From the NCBI RefSeq assembly GCF_000482805.1, contig NZ_KI519502.1, forward strand, positions 82,413 through 146,412: 64,000 bases of DNA, given 5' to 3'. The notes beneath the pieces were generated by a model that was not told the DNA's origin, did no database searches, and was given only the letters and a program-made list of their open reading frames with translations. This DNA is from Deinococcus murrayi DSM 11303. GTDB lineage: Bacteria; Deinococcota; Deinococci; Deinococcales; Deinococcaceae. This document shows, piece after piece, positions 42,350 to 59,631 of the stretch; within the stretch, counting starts at the first letter, position 1, and each line of letters opens with the position of its first letter. The translations under genes and the position numbers were made by a program.

Positions 42350-43307
42350 TGGAGCGCTACGACGCCGTGATCGTGGGGGCGGGCGCAGCGGGCCTCAATG
42401 CCGCGCTGGTGCTGGGCGGCTCCCGGCGCGAGGTGCTGCTGCTTGACGGCGGCCCCACCCGCAACGCCGCGGCGCGGGCGGCCCACGGGGTCTTCACGCG
42501 GGACGGGGCCGCGCCCACGCAGCTCAAGAGCCTTGGGCTGGCCGACCTCGCCCCCTACCCAGTCACGGTGCGGCCCGGCGTGGCCCGTGAGGTGAGGCCC
42601 TGGGACGGCGGCTTCGCCCTGCGGCACGACGGTGGCTGGGCTTTCGCCCGGCGGCTGCTCCTCGTGACTGGGGTGCGCGACGTGCTGCCGGGCGTGCCGG
42701 GCCTGCGCGAGCGCTGGGGCCGCACCGTTCACCACTGTCCCTACTGCGACGGTTGGCCGAGCCGCGAGTCGGCCCTGGGCGTGCTCGGCTCCCATCAGGA
42801 GGGCCATCACCTCGCCCTGAGCGTGCGGGCGTGGTCTGACCGGGTCGTGCTGCTGACGAACGGCCCCGACGAACTCACGAACGAGCAGCGGGAGGACCTG
42901 CGGCGGGTGGGAGTTCCGGTGGTCTCCACCCCAATCCGGCGGCTGGAGGGAAAGGACACCGTGCGGGTGCGCTTCCGGGATGGCGAGCGCCTGACGCTGG
43001 ACGCCCTTTTCCTGAACCCCACCCAGGTGCAGCGCAGCCACCTGCCCGCGTCTCTCGGCTGCGCGATGAATGCCAAGAGTCGCGTCGTGGTCAACGAGCA
43101 CGGCATGACCAGCGTGCGCGGGGTGTGGGCCGCCGGGGACATGACGGGTGCCCCGCAGTACGTCATGAGTGCCGCCGCGAGCGGCATGCTCGCCGCCATC
43201 TCGCTCAATACCACCCTGATTCACGAGGACGTGCGCCGAGCGGGGGCCGCCTTTCACAAGTCGCCCGGCGAGCCGCAGTCACCCCCGCCGAGCGGAGGCG
43301 AGGCGTC

Positions 43308-43311
<4 letters not shown>
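42349..43311 (+). CDS. thioredoxin-reductase-like FAD/NAD(P) oxidoreductase
   Basis: A 320-residue pyridine nucleotide-disulfide oxidoreductase. FAD site AVIVGAGAAGLNAAL at the N-terminus, redox-type motif CPYCDG (about 127-132), and the second FAD contact GVWAAGDMTGAPQY. CPYC instead of the CATC of true thioredoxin reductase groups it with TrxR-like and NTR-like proteins of unknown partner. GTG 42349 overlaps the SDR stop; the end overlaps the hrpB start (GTGA). Confidence 0.88.
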
Positions 43312-45785
<2,474 letters not shown>

Positions 45786-45794
45786 CGTTTGGCC

Positions 45795-45820
45795 CGTCGC
45801 TTGTGGCTCGTGGCTGGTGG
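45795..45820. repeat. heptad element E, single arm
   Basis: Words of 7 bases: GTCGCTT, GTGGCTC, GTGGCTG, GTGGAAC. Only one arm is present. It lies between hrpB and the convergent ddrA operon, just before the shared terminator. Confidence 0.55.
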
Positions 45821-45838
45821 AACAAAGAAAAAGAAGGA

Positions 45839-45866
45839 GGGGGAGACGTGAGTGACCGTCTCCCCC
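45839..45866 (-). terminator. terminator of the ddrA operon
   Basis: A perfect 10-bp stem GGGGGAGACG/CGTCTCCCCC with an 8-base loop. On the minus strand a T-rich tail follows (TCCTTCTTTTTC). It also lies 54 bases after hrpB and may act both ways. Confidence 0.8.
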
Positions 45867-45880
45867 CTCCCTCTCCAGGC

Positions 45881-46041
45881 TCACAACAGTTGCGCGAGTG
45901 CTCCTCCCAGCAGCGTCAGACCCATCACGCCTAGCATGGCGGCGGCGACGTGCCGGGGCGGGGCGGGGGCCAGCTCCCGCGCGGGGGGGGGCGAGATGGC
46001 TCGCCGCGGGCGGTGGGCGGTGCCTCCCCGCGCCATCCCGG

Positions 46042-46045
<4 letters not shown>
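45881..46045 (-). CDS. small membrane protein downstream of ddrA
   Basis: A 54-residue protein. The first 31 residues are Arg/Pro-rich and flexible (TAHRPRRAISPPPAREL), the last 23 form one TM helix (HVAAAMLGVMGLTLLGGALA). I recognise no family. Its ATG overlaps the ddrA stop as ATGA, and the operon terminator begins 15 bases after its stop, so it is probably made together with DdrA. The cytosolic tail would be strongly positive, and could touch DNA; that is inference. Confidence 0.65.
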
Positions 46046-46648
<603 letters not shown>

Positions 46649-46653
46649 CGTTT

Positions 46654-46682
46654 AGTTTATAACGTAACACCATTACGGTCAA
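46654..46682 (-). promoter_or_regulatory. ddrA promoter with palindromic operator candidate
   Basis: On the minus strand TTGACC (46677-46682) and TAAACT (46654-46659) are 17 bases apart, and the -10 box ends 6 bases before the ATG. A perfect palindrome CGTAA-N5-TTACG (46663-46677) fills the spacer. It is placed like the radiation-response operator of Deinococcus (which reads about TTATGTCATTGACATAA) but its sequence differs. Confidence 0.75.
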
Positions 46683-46717
46683 GACAGAATGGTTTGGTAT
46701 CGGCGGGGTCAAATACG

Positions 46718-46742
46718 AAAAAACCCCGGCGGGAGCCGGGGC
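46718..46742 (-). terminator. terminator after the subtilisin-like gene
   Basis: A 7-bp stem, CCCCGGC/GCCGGGG, with a 4-base loop; on the minus strand six T follow. Confidence 0.88.
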
Positions 46743-46765
46743 TTCGGGGAGGAGGTCGGGGCGGA

Positions 46766-48331
<1,566 letters not shown>

Positions 48332-48691
48332 AAATTTCCTCCAGGCAATAGGGTCAAAGGGCCTCCGGCGTCACCGGAGGGCAGAACGAACTTTTCCGAC
48401 GTCATGGATGTAGCACAGCTCTTGAACTCTTCTTCATGCAAACATCTAGACAAGACGCTAAAATGCCGTCACTTTTTCCGATTGAAAAGTAAAAACCCCA
48501 AAAATATTTAGAAAGACAAGTTAAGAGGCTGTTTATCTTCCAAATATTCTGGGAGCGAGAGCGCTGGTTCTCACCCATGACCCATCTGTGAGCTAGCCCC
48601 CACACAGGTGTGATGGCGTGGGTGCTCTCCTACCCCCACAACGAACCATGGGGACGTCAAGGAGCGTCCCCATGGTCGCAGCGGCGTGATT
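48332..48691. other. AT-rich intergenic region
   Basis: This 360-base gap holds a stretch (about 48410-48560) far richer in A and T than anything nearby, with AAAATATTTAG and runs of T and A. I see no convincing gene in it. It would contain the promoter of the protease; TTGTCT and several AT boxes occur but no pair stands out. The leader hairpin at 48362-48380 and the terminator hairpin at 48645-48676 lie at its ends. Confidence 0.6.
48645..48676 (-). terminator. long hairpin after the PpiC-type gene
   Basis: A perfect 12-bp stem ACCATGGGGACG/CGTCCCCATGGT with an 8-base loop lies 15 bases after the stop of the isomerase gene. The T tract on the minus strand is poor (TTCGTT), so it may act as an mRNA end-protector or weak terminator. 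Confidence 0.7.
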
Positions 48692-49702
48692 TTAGCGGCT
48701 GGTAGGCGGAGTCGGGAGGGCCGCCGGAGTGGTCGTGATGGGGATGCGGGCGAGCTGCGAGTCGAGGTACTTTTGGGCGGCGTCGCGGGCGAGCTGTTCG
48801 CGGATGAGGGGGGCGACCTCGGCGAGGGGCGCGAGGCCCGCCGGCGTGCGGCGGGTCACGACGAGGACATGCCAGCCGTATTCGGACTGCACGAGCTGGG
48901 GCTGGTTCAGGGGGGCGGCGAAGGAGGTGCGGTCAAACGGCTCGACCGTCTCGCCGGGTTCAATGCAGCCGAGGTCGCCGCCCTCGGCGGCGCTGCCGGG
49001 GTCCTGGCTCTTTTGCCGAGCGATGGCCGCAAAGTCGCCGCCCGCTGCGAGGTCACGCAAGATGGCCTGGCCCTCCGCCTGACTGGGCACGAGGATGTGC
49101 CGCACGCACGCCTGAGCGGGGCGGGTAAAGGCCGAGCGGTTGAGGTTGTAGAAGCTGGACACCAGGGCGTCCCCGAAGGTCAGGCGCCCCTTAATCCCTT
49201 CCAGGTAGGCATCGACGACCAGTTCGCGCTCGATGTCGGCCCGCAGCTCGGCCTCGCTCGCAAAGCCGTTCGCCGCCAGCGCCTCCCGGTAGGCAGCGTC
49301 GGTGTCGAAGCTCTCGCGGGTTTCGGCAAGCTGGGCGTCGACCTGCGCCGCCGTGACCGCCGTGCCCCGGCGGGCGAGCTGATACACGGCCCGGTCGCGG
49401 GCGTACTGGGTCAGGAACCCGCTCCGCGCCCCGGCAAACTGCGCCAGCGCGTCTTCCGAATAGGGAATCCCCTGCGCGTTGAGCACCCGCGCGACTGCCA
49501 GCCGGAAGGCCCGCTCGTACTCGCCGAGGGTGATGACTTCGCTGCCCACCCGCGCCACCACCGCCTGAGGGTTGGCTGCCGCGGGGGCGGGCGCAGCCTG
49601 GGTTGGGGAAGCCGGAGCGGTCGGGGTGCTCGGCGTGCCCGTGCTTTGGGCCAGGGCCGCGCCACTCAGCAGCAGCGCGAGCGTGAGGAAGCTCTTTTGC
49701 AT
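48692..49702 (-). CDS. secreted parvulin-type peptidyl-prolyl isomerase (SurA/PpiC-like)
   Basis: A 336-residue exported folding factor. Signal peptide MQKSFLTLALLLSGAALAQS, a Pro/Thr-rich linker, a SurA-type N-terminal chaperone helix bundle (about 45-200), and a parvulin domain: VRHILVPSQAEGQAIL, DFAAIARQKSQDPGSAAEGG, then LGCIEPGE and QSEYGWHVLVVTRR. It helps outer envelope proteins fold. TACAGT (plus-strand 49709-49714) lies 6 bases before the ATG. Confidence 0.9.
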   Translation of the reverse strand: MQKSFLTLALLLSGAALAQSTGTPSTPTAPASPTQAAPAPAAANPQAVVARVGSEVITLGEYERAFRLAVARVLNAQGIPYSEDALAQFAGARSGFLTQYARDRAVYQLARRGTAVTAAQVDAQLAETRESFDTDAAYREALAANGFASEAELRADIERELVVDAYLEGIKGRLTFGDALVSSFYNLNRSAFTRPAQACVRHILVPSQAEGQAILRDLAAGGDFAAIARQKSQDPGSAAEGGDLGCIEPGETVEPFDRTSFAAPLNQPQLVQSEYGWHVLVVTRRTPAGLAPLAEVAPLIREQLARDAAQKYLDSQLARIPITTTPAALPTPPTSR

Positions 49703-49766
49703 CTGTCCACTGTAGCGCGCTTGGGGGCCGCCGCCCTCAGAACCCCCGCTGCTACAATCCCCCCCG

Positions 49767-50834
<1,068 letters not shown>

Positions 50835-50838
50835 GGGC

Positions 50839-50870
50839 GTGTGGCCTGTGGCTGGCGGCGTGTGGAGTGA
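50839..50870. repeat. heptad element F, single arm
   Basis: Words: GTGGCCT, GTGGCTG, GCGGCGT, GTGGAGT, in phase with a 7-base period. It follows the FemABX gene by 4 bases. Confidence 0.5.
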
Positions 50871-50945
50871 GGGGCACAGGCCAACCGCGCCCCTCCCCGC
50901 TCGTGTTACCTTGAACCGAGTTCAAAACCCCCCCCAGGAGCCGCC

Positions 50946-52085
<1,140 letters not shown>

Positions 52086-52099
52086 GAAGTGATACAGCA

Positions 52100-52127
52100 A
52101 GGCCCCTGGCGTTCGCGCTGGGGGCCT
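52100..52127 (+). terminator. hairpin after the acyl-CoA dehydrogenase gene
   Basis: AGGCCCC and GGGGCCT pair, with an inner GCG-TTCG-CGC. It lies 14 bases after the stop. No T run follows (TGTTGGTTGG), so efficiency is uncertain. Confidence 0.55.
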
Positions 52128-52324
52128 GTTGGTTGGAGGGCAGTGTGGGGCAGAAGACCGGCTCGCTCCATCAAGGCGAGCCACCGACGGGCACCGTTGC
52201 GGTCACTATGGGCTTTCCCTCGCAGCGAAACCAGCGCTGCGGCAGGTCGAGGGCAGGAAGCCCGACTTCCGGCCATTCAACCCTGCTCTCCCGCTCCCCA
52301 CCACGTACCGCGCCAGCGCTCAGC

Positions 52325-52353
52325 TTGACTTCCTCCGCGTCCGCCCCAATAGT
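52325..52353 (+). promoter_or_regulatory. promoter of the liv operon
   Basis: TTGACT (52325-52330), a 17-base spacer, and AATAGT (52348-52353). Transcription would start near 52360, giving a leader of about 100 bases. In the rest of the 374-base gap I see nothing else that can be named. Confidence 0.6.
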
Positions 52354-52459
52354 GAACCAATCCAGAACTCAGAAAGGCAGGGTGTTCCAGGTGGGAACGC
52401 TCCGGGACAGGCAGGCCCTCGACATGTCTCCACCGTCAGCCACAGAAGGAGGATTGCCT

Positions 52460-53617
52460 ATGCAGCGAGTCGTTTTAACCGTTCTGTTGGGAGTGCTGAC
52501 CGCCGCCCACGCCCAGAGGGTGCAGGCTCCTATCCCCATCGGGATTGCGGTCGCGCAGACGAGCAACACCGCTCTATTGGGGCAAGAGCAGGTCATCGGG
52601 GCGCGTATGGCCGAGAAGTACATCAACGCCCGCGGTGGCATCAACGGCACGCCCATCCGCCTGATTTTCCAGGACGCGGCTGGGGACGAGAACACGGCCA
52701 TCAACGCCTTCCAGAACCTGATTACCAAGTCGGGGGTGGTGGGCATCGTGGGGCCGACGCTCTCGCAGCAGGCTTTTGCTGCCGACCCCATCGCCGAGCG
52801 GGCCAGGGTGCCGGTGCTGGGGCCGAGCAACACCGCCAAGGGCATTCCGCAGATCGGCGCATTCATCGCGCGGGTGTCGGCTCCGGTCGCAGTGGTCGCC
52901 CCCAACGCGATTCGCACGGCCCTGCGGCTCGACCCCAAGATAAAACGCGTTGCCGTGCTGTATGCGCAAAACGACGCCTTCTCGGTCAGCGAGACAGGAA
53001 CCTTCCAGGAAACGGCCAAGGCCCAGGGGCTGGACGTGGTGACCGTACAGAAGTTCCTGACCACCGACACGGACTTCACCACCCAGGTGACCGCCACCCT
53101 GAACGCCAACGCTGACCTGGTGATTGTCTCTGGATTGGCGGCTGACGGTGGCAACCTGGTCAAGCAACTGCGGCAACTGGGCTATAAGGGCCTGATCGTG
53201 GGCGGCAACGGCCTGAACACCTCCAACATCTTCCCGGTGTGCCAGCAGTACTGCGATGGCGTGATTATCGCGCAGGCCTACAGCCCCGCGCAGGCCAGCG
53301 CCGCCAATCAGGTCTTTGTCCGCGATTACCGCGCTCAGTACAAGAAAGACCCACCGCAGTTCGCGGCCCAGGCCTACGCTGCCGTGCAGGTCATGGCCGA
53401 CGCCCTGAGGGTGATCGACCGCCGCAAGAAGCTCACCAGCTGGGAACTGCCCGCCCTGCGCGTCGAGCTGAATAAGCAGATTCTCGCCGGGAAATACAAC
53501 ACTCCCCTCGGCGAATTGCGCTTCGACAAGGACGGCGAGATTATCCAGAAGCAGTTCTATGTCGCTCAGATCAAGATGAAAGACGCCAAAAATGGCTCGT
53601 TTGTCTTCCTGAGATAG
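52460..53617 (+). CDS. livJ: branched-chain amino-acid ABC transporter substrate-binding protein
   Basis: A 385-residue exported binding protein for Leu/Ile/Val or related amino acids. Signal peptide MQRVVLTVLLGVLTAAHAQ; then the periplasmic-binding fold with PIPIGIAVAQTSNTALLGQ, NARGGINGTPIRLIFQD and GIVGPTLSQQAFAADPIAE. A lone disulfide-type pair is seen in FPVCQQYCDG. GAAGGAGG lies 6 bases before ATG 52460. An in-frame extension to 52133 exists but lacks a ribosome site. First gene of livJHMGF. Confidence 0.92.
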   Translation: MQRVVLTVLLGVLTAAHAQRVQAPIPIGIAVAQTSNTALLGQEQVIGARMAEKYINARGGINGTPIRLIFQDAAGDENTAINAFQNLITKSGVVGIVGPTLSQQAFAADPIAERARVPVLGPSNTAKGIPQIGAFIARVSAPVAVVAPNAIRTALRLDPKIKRVAVLYAQNDAFSVSETGTFQETAKAQGLDVVTVQKFLTTDTDFTTQVTATLNANADLVIVSGLAADGGNLVKQLRQLGYKGLIVGGNGLNTSNIFPVCQQYCDGVIIAQAYSPAQASAANQVFVRDYRAQYKKDPPQFAAQAYAAVQVMADALRVIDRRKKLTSWELPALRVELNKQILAGKYNTPLGELRFDKDGEIIQKQFYVAQIKMKDAKNGSFVFLR

Positions 53618-53679
53618 GCCTTCAGCCGTCAGCTTTCAGCCTGAACGACGCTGATGGCTGAAGGCTGACCGCTGAAGCT
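53618..53679. repeat. heptad inverted-repeat element G inside the liv operon
   Basis: Left arm: TTCAGCC, GTCAGCT, TTCAGCC. Right arm: GGCTGAA, GGCTGAC, CGCTGAA. The arms match at 19 of 21 positions and can fold into one long hairpin between livJ and livH. Like REP hairpins in other importer operons, it could protect the livJ part of the mRNA and keep the binding protein in excess. Confidence 0.8.
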
Positions 53680-53700
53680 CGACCGCGCCCTGGAGGTCAC

Positions 53701-54675
<975 letters not shown>

Positions 54676-54676
54676 G

Positions 54677-55624
54677 ATGGCGGACTTTCTCGCGCAGTAC
54701 GGCTTTCTCATCGTCACGCTGGTGCAGGCGGGGCTGCTGGGCCTGAGCCTGTACTTTCCCCTTCAGGCCGGGCAGCTCAGCCTCGCCAGTCCCGGCTTCT
54801 ACGCGGTGGGCGGGTATGTGGCCGCCATCCTGCTCACCAACCCGGCCTATGCAGGGCTGCGCGAGACGCTGGGGCAGGGCGTCTTTCCGCTGACCTGGCT
54901 GGCAGCCGCGCTGCTCTGCGGGGTGCTGGGGCTGGTGGTGGGGGTGCCCGCCCTGCGGCTGCGCGGCATCTACCTGGCCCTGGCGACCATCGCCTTTGTC
55001 GAGATTCTGCGGGTGGTGAGCCTCAACCTGGAGGTGACCGGGGGGGCAGTGGGCATCTTCGGGATTCCGCAGGCGTTTGGCTTCGGGGAGCGCTGGCAGT
55101 ACATCTTCTTGTTCGGGCCGCTGCTCGTGCTCACCCTGCTGTTCGCCCGGCAGCTCGAACGCTCGCGGGTAGGGCGGGCGTTCCGGGCCATCCGCGAGGA
55201 CGAACTCGCCGCCGACGCGATGGGCGTGCCGCCGACCCGCTACAAGGTGCTCGCCTTCGTGATCGGGGCGGTGCTGGCGGGGGTGGTGGGGGCGATGAGT
55301 GCGCCCTTTCTCAACACCTGGAACGCCCGGCAGGGGTCCTTTGACGCGTCCATCGCCATTCTGGCCTTTGTGCTGATTGGCGGGTCGCGCAACATCTGGG
55401 GGCCGGTGGTGGGCGGGGCACTGCTCACGGCCATCCCTGAGCTGCTGCGCTTTCTGGCCGACTGGCGGCTGGTCATCAACGGGCTGGTGCTGGTGGTGGC
55501 GAGCCTGTATCTGCCGCAGGGCATCGTGGGGGCGCTGGAGCGCTGGCGGCGCAGGCCCCCGCCCCGGCGTCCGGTGCCTGCGCCCAGTCCGGCAGAGCTG
55601 CGCGGGGGGAGGAGAACCCCGTGA
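54677..55624 (+). CDS. livM: branched-chain amino-acid ABC transporter permease LivM
   Basis: A 315-residue partner of LivH in the membrane. [40 protein letters not shown] and the contact loop [21 protein letters not shown] are typical. It starts one base after the livH stop. The C-terminal 25 residues are Arg/Pro-rich. The frame from 54542 is rejected as it lies within livH. Confidence 0.93.
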   Translation: MADFLAQYGFLIVTLVQAGLLGLSLYFPLQAGQLSLASPGFYAVGGYVAAILLTNPAYAGLRETLGQGVFPLTWLAAALLCGVLGLVVGVPALRLRGIYLALATIAFVEILRVVSLNLEVTGGAVGIFGIPQAFGFGERWQYIFLFGPLLVLTLLFARQLERSRVGRAFRAIREDELAADAMGVPPTRYKVLAFVIGAVLAGVVGAMSAPFLNTWNARQGSFDASIAILAFVLIGGSRNIWGPVVGGALLTAIPELLRFLADWRLVINGLVLVVASLYLPQGIVGALERWRRRPPPRRPVPAPSPAELRGGRRTP

Positions 55625-56400
55625 ATGCCCCTCCAGTGCAGGCGACGACCGTCCTGGAGGCGCGGGGGCTGACCCGGCGCTTTGGCGGTCTGGTGGCCGT
55701 GAATGACGTGAGCTTCAGCGTACGGGAGGGCGAGATTTTCGGCCTGATCGGGCCGAACGGGGCGGGCAAGACCACCCTCTTCAACCTGATGACGGGCCTT
55801 ACCCCGCCGAGCGCGGGCACCCTGAGCTACCGGGGCACGCGGGTGACCGGCCTCGCACCGCACCGGGTCGCGGCGCTGGGCCTAAGCCGCACCTTTCAGA
55901 ATATCCGGCTTTTCCGTGCGCTCTCGGCGCTGGAGAACGTCAAGATCGCCCAGCACGTCCGTACCGGGGCGGGGCTGTGGGCGGGCGTCTTCGGGACGGC
56001 GCGGGCCGAGGAAGCGCGGGTCGAAGAACGGGCCTGGGCGCTGCTCGACCTGGTGGGGCTGGCGGACCGGGCGGGCGAACTGGCCGCCAACTTCAGCTAC
56101 GGCGACCAACGCCGACTCGAAATCGCTCGTGCACTGGCCACCGAGCCGCGCGTGCTGCTGCTCGACGAACCCGCTGCGGGCATGAACACCGCCGAGAAAG
56201 CGGCGCTGACCTCCTTCATCCGCGAGGTGCGGGACCGCTTCGACCTGACCGTGCTGGTGATCGAGCATCACGTGCCGCTGGTAATGAACCTCTGCGACCG
56301 GGTGGCCGTGCTCAACTTCGGGGAGCTGATCGCGGTAGGCGACCCGGCGAGCGTGCAGCGAGACCCCAAAGTCATCGAAGCCTACCTGGGGGGAGAATGA
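55621..56400 (+). CDS. livG: branched-chain amino-acid ABC transporter ATPase LivG
   Basis: A 259-residue ATPase. Walker [10 protein letters not shown], signature [16 protein letters not shown] and Walker [13 protein letters not shown]; the last resembles the LivG-specific AAGMN. GTG 55621 overlaps the livM stop by 4 bases (GTGA). The end overlaps livF. Confidence 0.94.
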   Translation: MNAPPVQATTVLEARGLTRRFGGLVAVNDVSFSVREGEIFGLIGPNGAGKTTLFNLMTGLTPPSAGTLSYRGTRVTGLAPHRVAALGLSRTFQNIRLFRALSALENVKIAQHVRTGAGLWAGVFGTARAEEARVEERAWALLDLVGLADRAGELAANFSYGDQRRLEIARALATEPRVLLLDEPAAGMNTAEKAALTSFIREVRDRFDLTVLVIEHHVPLVMNLCDRVAVLNFGELIAVGDPASVQRDPKVIEAYLGGE

Positions 56401-57110
56401 CGCCGCTGCTCGACATTGAGAACCTCACCGTCCACTACGGCGCGATTCAGGCTGTCCGGAACCTCAGCTTGCAGGTGGAGGAGGGCGAGGTCGTGACCCT
56501 GATCGGCGCGAATGGGGCGGGTAAGACCACCACCCTGCGGGCCGTCTCCCGCTTGGTGCGACCGCGAGGGGGGCGCATTCTCTTCGCGGGCCGGGACATC
56601 ACCCGTGCCGCTCCCGATGAGGTGGTGCGGTTGGGCATCGCCCAAAGTCCCGAAGGACGGCAAGTGCTCGCCCGCCAGAGCGTGCAGGACAACCTGGAAC
56701 TGGGGGCCTACACCCGGCGGGACCGGGCCAGCGTGCGCCGCGACATCGCGGAGATGTACGGGCGCTTTCCCCGGCTGGGCGAGCGGCGCGGGCAACTCGC
56801 GGGCACCCTGTCGGGCGGCGAACAGCAGATGCTTGCCATTGCCCGCGCCCTGATGAGCCGCCCCCGCTTGCTGCTGCTCGACGAGCCGTCGCTGGGACTG
56901 GCCCCCCTCATCGTGCGCGAGATCTTCGACATCATCGCCCAGCTCAACGCGCAGGGGGTGACCATCCTGCTTGTCGAGCAAAACGCCCGCCTCGCCATGG
57001 GGCGCAGCCACCGCACCTACGTGCTGGAGGCCGGGCAGATGACCTTTCACGGCCAGAGCGCTGCCCTGCTCACCGACGAGCGCGTCTTGCAGGCGTACCT
57101 GGGAGGGTAG
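56397..57110 (+). CDS. livF: branched-chain amino-acid ABC transporter ATPase LivF
   Basis: A 237-residue ATPase, the second nucleotide-binding subunit. Walker A GANGAGKTTT, signature LSGGEQQMLAIARAL, Walker B LLLLDEPSLGLAPLIV, and H-loop region VEQNARLAM. ATG 56397 overlaps the livG stop. It ends one base before the convergent dehydrogenase gene, with no visible terminator between. Confidence 0.94.
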   Translation: MTPLLDIENLTVHYGAIQAVRNLSLQVEEGEVVTLIGANGAGKTTTLRAVSRLVRPRGGRILFAGRDITRAAPDEVVRLGIAQSPEGRQVLARQSVQDNLELGAYTRRDRASVRRDIAEMYGRFPRLGERRGQLAGTLSGGEQQMLAIARALMSRPRLLLLDEPSLGLAPLIVREIFDIIAQLNAQGVTILLVEQNARLAMGRSHRTYVLEAGQMTFHGQSAALLTDERVLQAYLGG

Positions 57111-57111
57111 G

Positions 57112-57982
57112 TCAGTACCCCCGCCCCTCCGCGACCCGTCCCCCCGGTTCTCGCCCCGCCGCCAGTTCTTCCAGAAAGGCCCGCGTGTACTCGGCCCCCC
57201 GCGCCGTGAGGTCGGCGGTCGTGCTGGCGACGTGCGGCGTGAGAATCACGTTCTCCCGCGCCCACAGCGGGTGCCCCGGCGGGAGGGGTTCGGGGTCGGT
57301 CACGTCGAGGACCGCGCCGCCGAGGTGCCCGGACTCCAGGGCAGCCAGCAGCGCGGGGGTGTCCACCAGGGGGCCGCGCCCCCCGTTGCTCAGCCACGCG
57401 CCGGGCTTCAGGCGGGCCAGCACGTCCGCGTTCACGATGCCTCGCGTCTGCGGCGTGTCGGGCAGCAACAGCACCAGCCAGTCGGCCCCCGCCAGCGCCG
57501 CGTCCCGCTCGGCGGGCGGGGTGGCCGAGCGCAGCCCGGTGACCCGCGCCCCGTGGGGGGCCAGCAGCTCGGCCAGCCGCCGCCCGATGTGGCCGTAGCC
57601 CCACACGACCACGCTCGCACCCTCCAGCGTGCCCAGGTCGCGCCGGGGCTGCCAGCGTTCCCCGCGCTGCTGGTCGCGGAAGCGGTGCAGGCCCCGCGCC
57701 GCCGCGAGCATCCCCGCGAGGGTGTGCACGGCTACGGCGCGGGCGTGCAGGGGGCTGGCGTTGTACAGGGCGACGCCGGGCGGCAGCTCGCCCTGCACGT
57801 GGTCGATGCCTGCCGTGAGCGTGAGCACCCAGCGCAGGCCGGGCTGGGCGAAGAGGTGGGAGCGTGTTTCGGCGTTCGCGCCCCACAGCACCACGCCCTC
57901 GGCCTCGCCGTCCGGCACTTCTCCATTGCGGTAGGGGAGAGGGGTCACGCCCTCCACGGTCAGCGCCCGGAACTCCGGCAGG

Positions 57983-58002
<20 letters not shown>
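57112..58002 (-). CDS. D-2-hydroxyacid dehydrogenase
   Basis: A 296-residue NAD(P)-dependent enzyme that interconverts 2-oxo acids and D-2-hydroxy acids. The cofactor fold is VVWGYGHIGRRLAELL, and the catalytic Arg, Glu and His are in SNGGRGPLVD, DPEPLPPGHPLW and LTPHVAST. GAGGAG about 10 bases before ATG 58002 sets the start, so the gene overlaps the acetyltransferase gene by 20 bases; ATG 57990 is an alternative. Third gene of the operon that begins with the phosphatase. Confidence 0.88.
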
Positions 58003-58537
<535 letters not shown>

Positions 58538-58557
58538 CGGAGGGGCAGCGTCCCCGC

Positions 58558-59589
58558 TCAGCGCGGCCCTCCCTCCAGCGCGGGCAGGAGGGTCCCCAGC
58601 GCCCGCGTCACGTCACGCGAAAGACGGCCCAGGTGAAAGGCGTCTCCTGAAGCCCGTTCCACCACGCCGCCCACCCCTACCACGAGGAGGGCCAGCACCC
58701 GCCCGCCCCCATGCCGGATGCAGACGCCGTCCCTGCCCCGCAGCGCGGCCCGGTCCTCCGGCGCGAGGGTCGCCCAGGCGGGGTCCTCCGGGGTCAGACC
58801 GAGGTGCGCGGTGGGGAGGCCCCGCTTCTCCAGCTCGCCCGCCAGCCAGGTCAACGCGTCTGGCCGCCCGCCGAGGATGCCCTGCTCCAGGTGGGGCCGG
58901 GGGGCGTTGTAGCGAATCGCTCGCCCGTCGCGCCGCCGTAGGTCGCCGCCCAGCGCCCGCAGCAGGGCGTGCCCACCCGCCAGGTCCCACTCGGAACGCG
59001 GACTCATGGAAAAGGTCACGTCGGCCTCGCCCCCCGCGATGCGGGCCAGCTTGAGGGCGATGGAGCCGCTGGGGGCCATGCCGGGGAGGTCGTGCGCGTG
59101 CAGCTCGCGCTGGAACTCGGTGTCCGAGACGCTGACGACATACTCGCCCCGGTCGCTGAACCCGGTCGTCTCGCCGTTCCGCGTGACCCCCAGGCCCACG
59201 GCTCCGGCGAACAGCTCGTCCGTCGCGGGCGCATACACCACCCCCAGCACCGGCTCGCCGCCCACCGCCAGGCCGATGCTGACGGCGTAGTCGGGGCTGC
59301 CGGACGCGAACTCCTTCGTGCCGTCGATGGGGTCCACTATCCACACCCGCTCGCGCCTCAGCCGGGCCGGGTCGTCGGCGGCTTCCTCGCTCAGGAGGCC
59401 GTCCCCCGGAAAGGCCGAGCGCAGCCCCGCCAAAATCAGGTCGGAGGCCTCGTGGTCGGCGGCGGTGACGAGGTCGTCGGCCCCCGTCTTGGGCTGGGCG
59501 GTGACCCCCCGCCCCAGGTGCGCGAGCAGCCGCGCTCCGGCCTCCCGCGCGAGGTGCGCCGCGACATCAAGTTCTCGTTCCAGGGTCAC
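58558..59589 (-). CDS. inositol monophosphatase/CysQ-family phosphatase with C-terminal extension
   Basis: A 343-residue lithium-sensitive-type phosphatase. The metal ligands are in LSEEAADD, VDPIDGTKEFASG (Asp-Pro-Ile-Asp-Gly-Thr near 86-91) and SEWDLAGGHALL (near 199-210). These features fit 3'-phosphoadenosine-5'-phosphate or inositol phosphatase. The usual length is about 260-270; here about 85 extra residues follow, including DGVCIRHGGGRVLALLVVG. The start is GTG 59589: TATCTT (plus-strand 59597-59602) is 7 bases before it. It heads an operon with GNAT and dehydrogenase genes. Confidence 0.85.
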   Translation of the reverse strand: MTLERELDVAAHLAREAGARLLAHLGRGVTAQPKTGADDLVTAADHEASDLILAGLRSAFPGDGLLSEEAADDPARLRRERVWIVDPIDGTKEFASGSPDYAVSIGLAVGGEPVLGVVYAPATDELFAGAVGLGVTRNGETTGFSDRGEYVVSVSDTEFQRELHAHDLPGMAPSGSIALKLARIAGGEADVTFSMSPRSEWDLAGGHALLRALGGDLRRRDGRAIRYNAPRPHLEQGILGGRPDALTWLAGELEKRGLPTAHLGLTPEDPAWATLAPEDRAALRGRDGVCIRHGGGRVLALLVVGVGGVVERASGDAFHLGRLSRDVTRALGTLLPALEGGPR

Positions 59590-59631
59590 GCCTCCGAAGA
59601 TACCCCCCCGGCCCTGCCTAGTTCCCCCGCG

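Noticed and set aside
48402..48605. A 67-codon minus-strand frame in the AT-rich island
   Set aside because: No family, no ribosome site or TANNNT box at the right place, and codon use unlike the neighbours.
52133..52459. N-terminal extension of the livJ frame
   Set aside because: It would bury the signal peptide. A strong GAAGGAGG site and signal peptide mark ATG 52460, and the promoter at 52325-52353 lies inside the extension.
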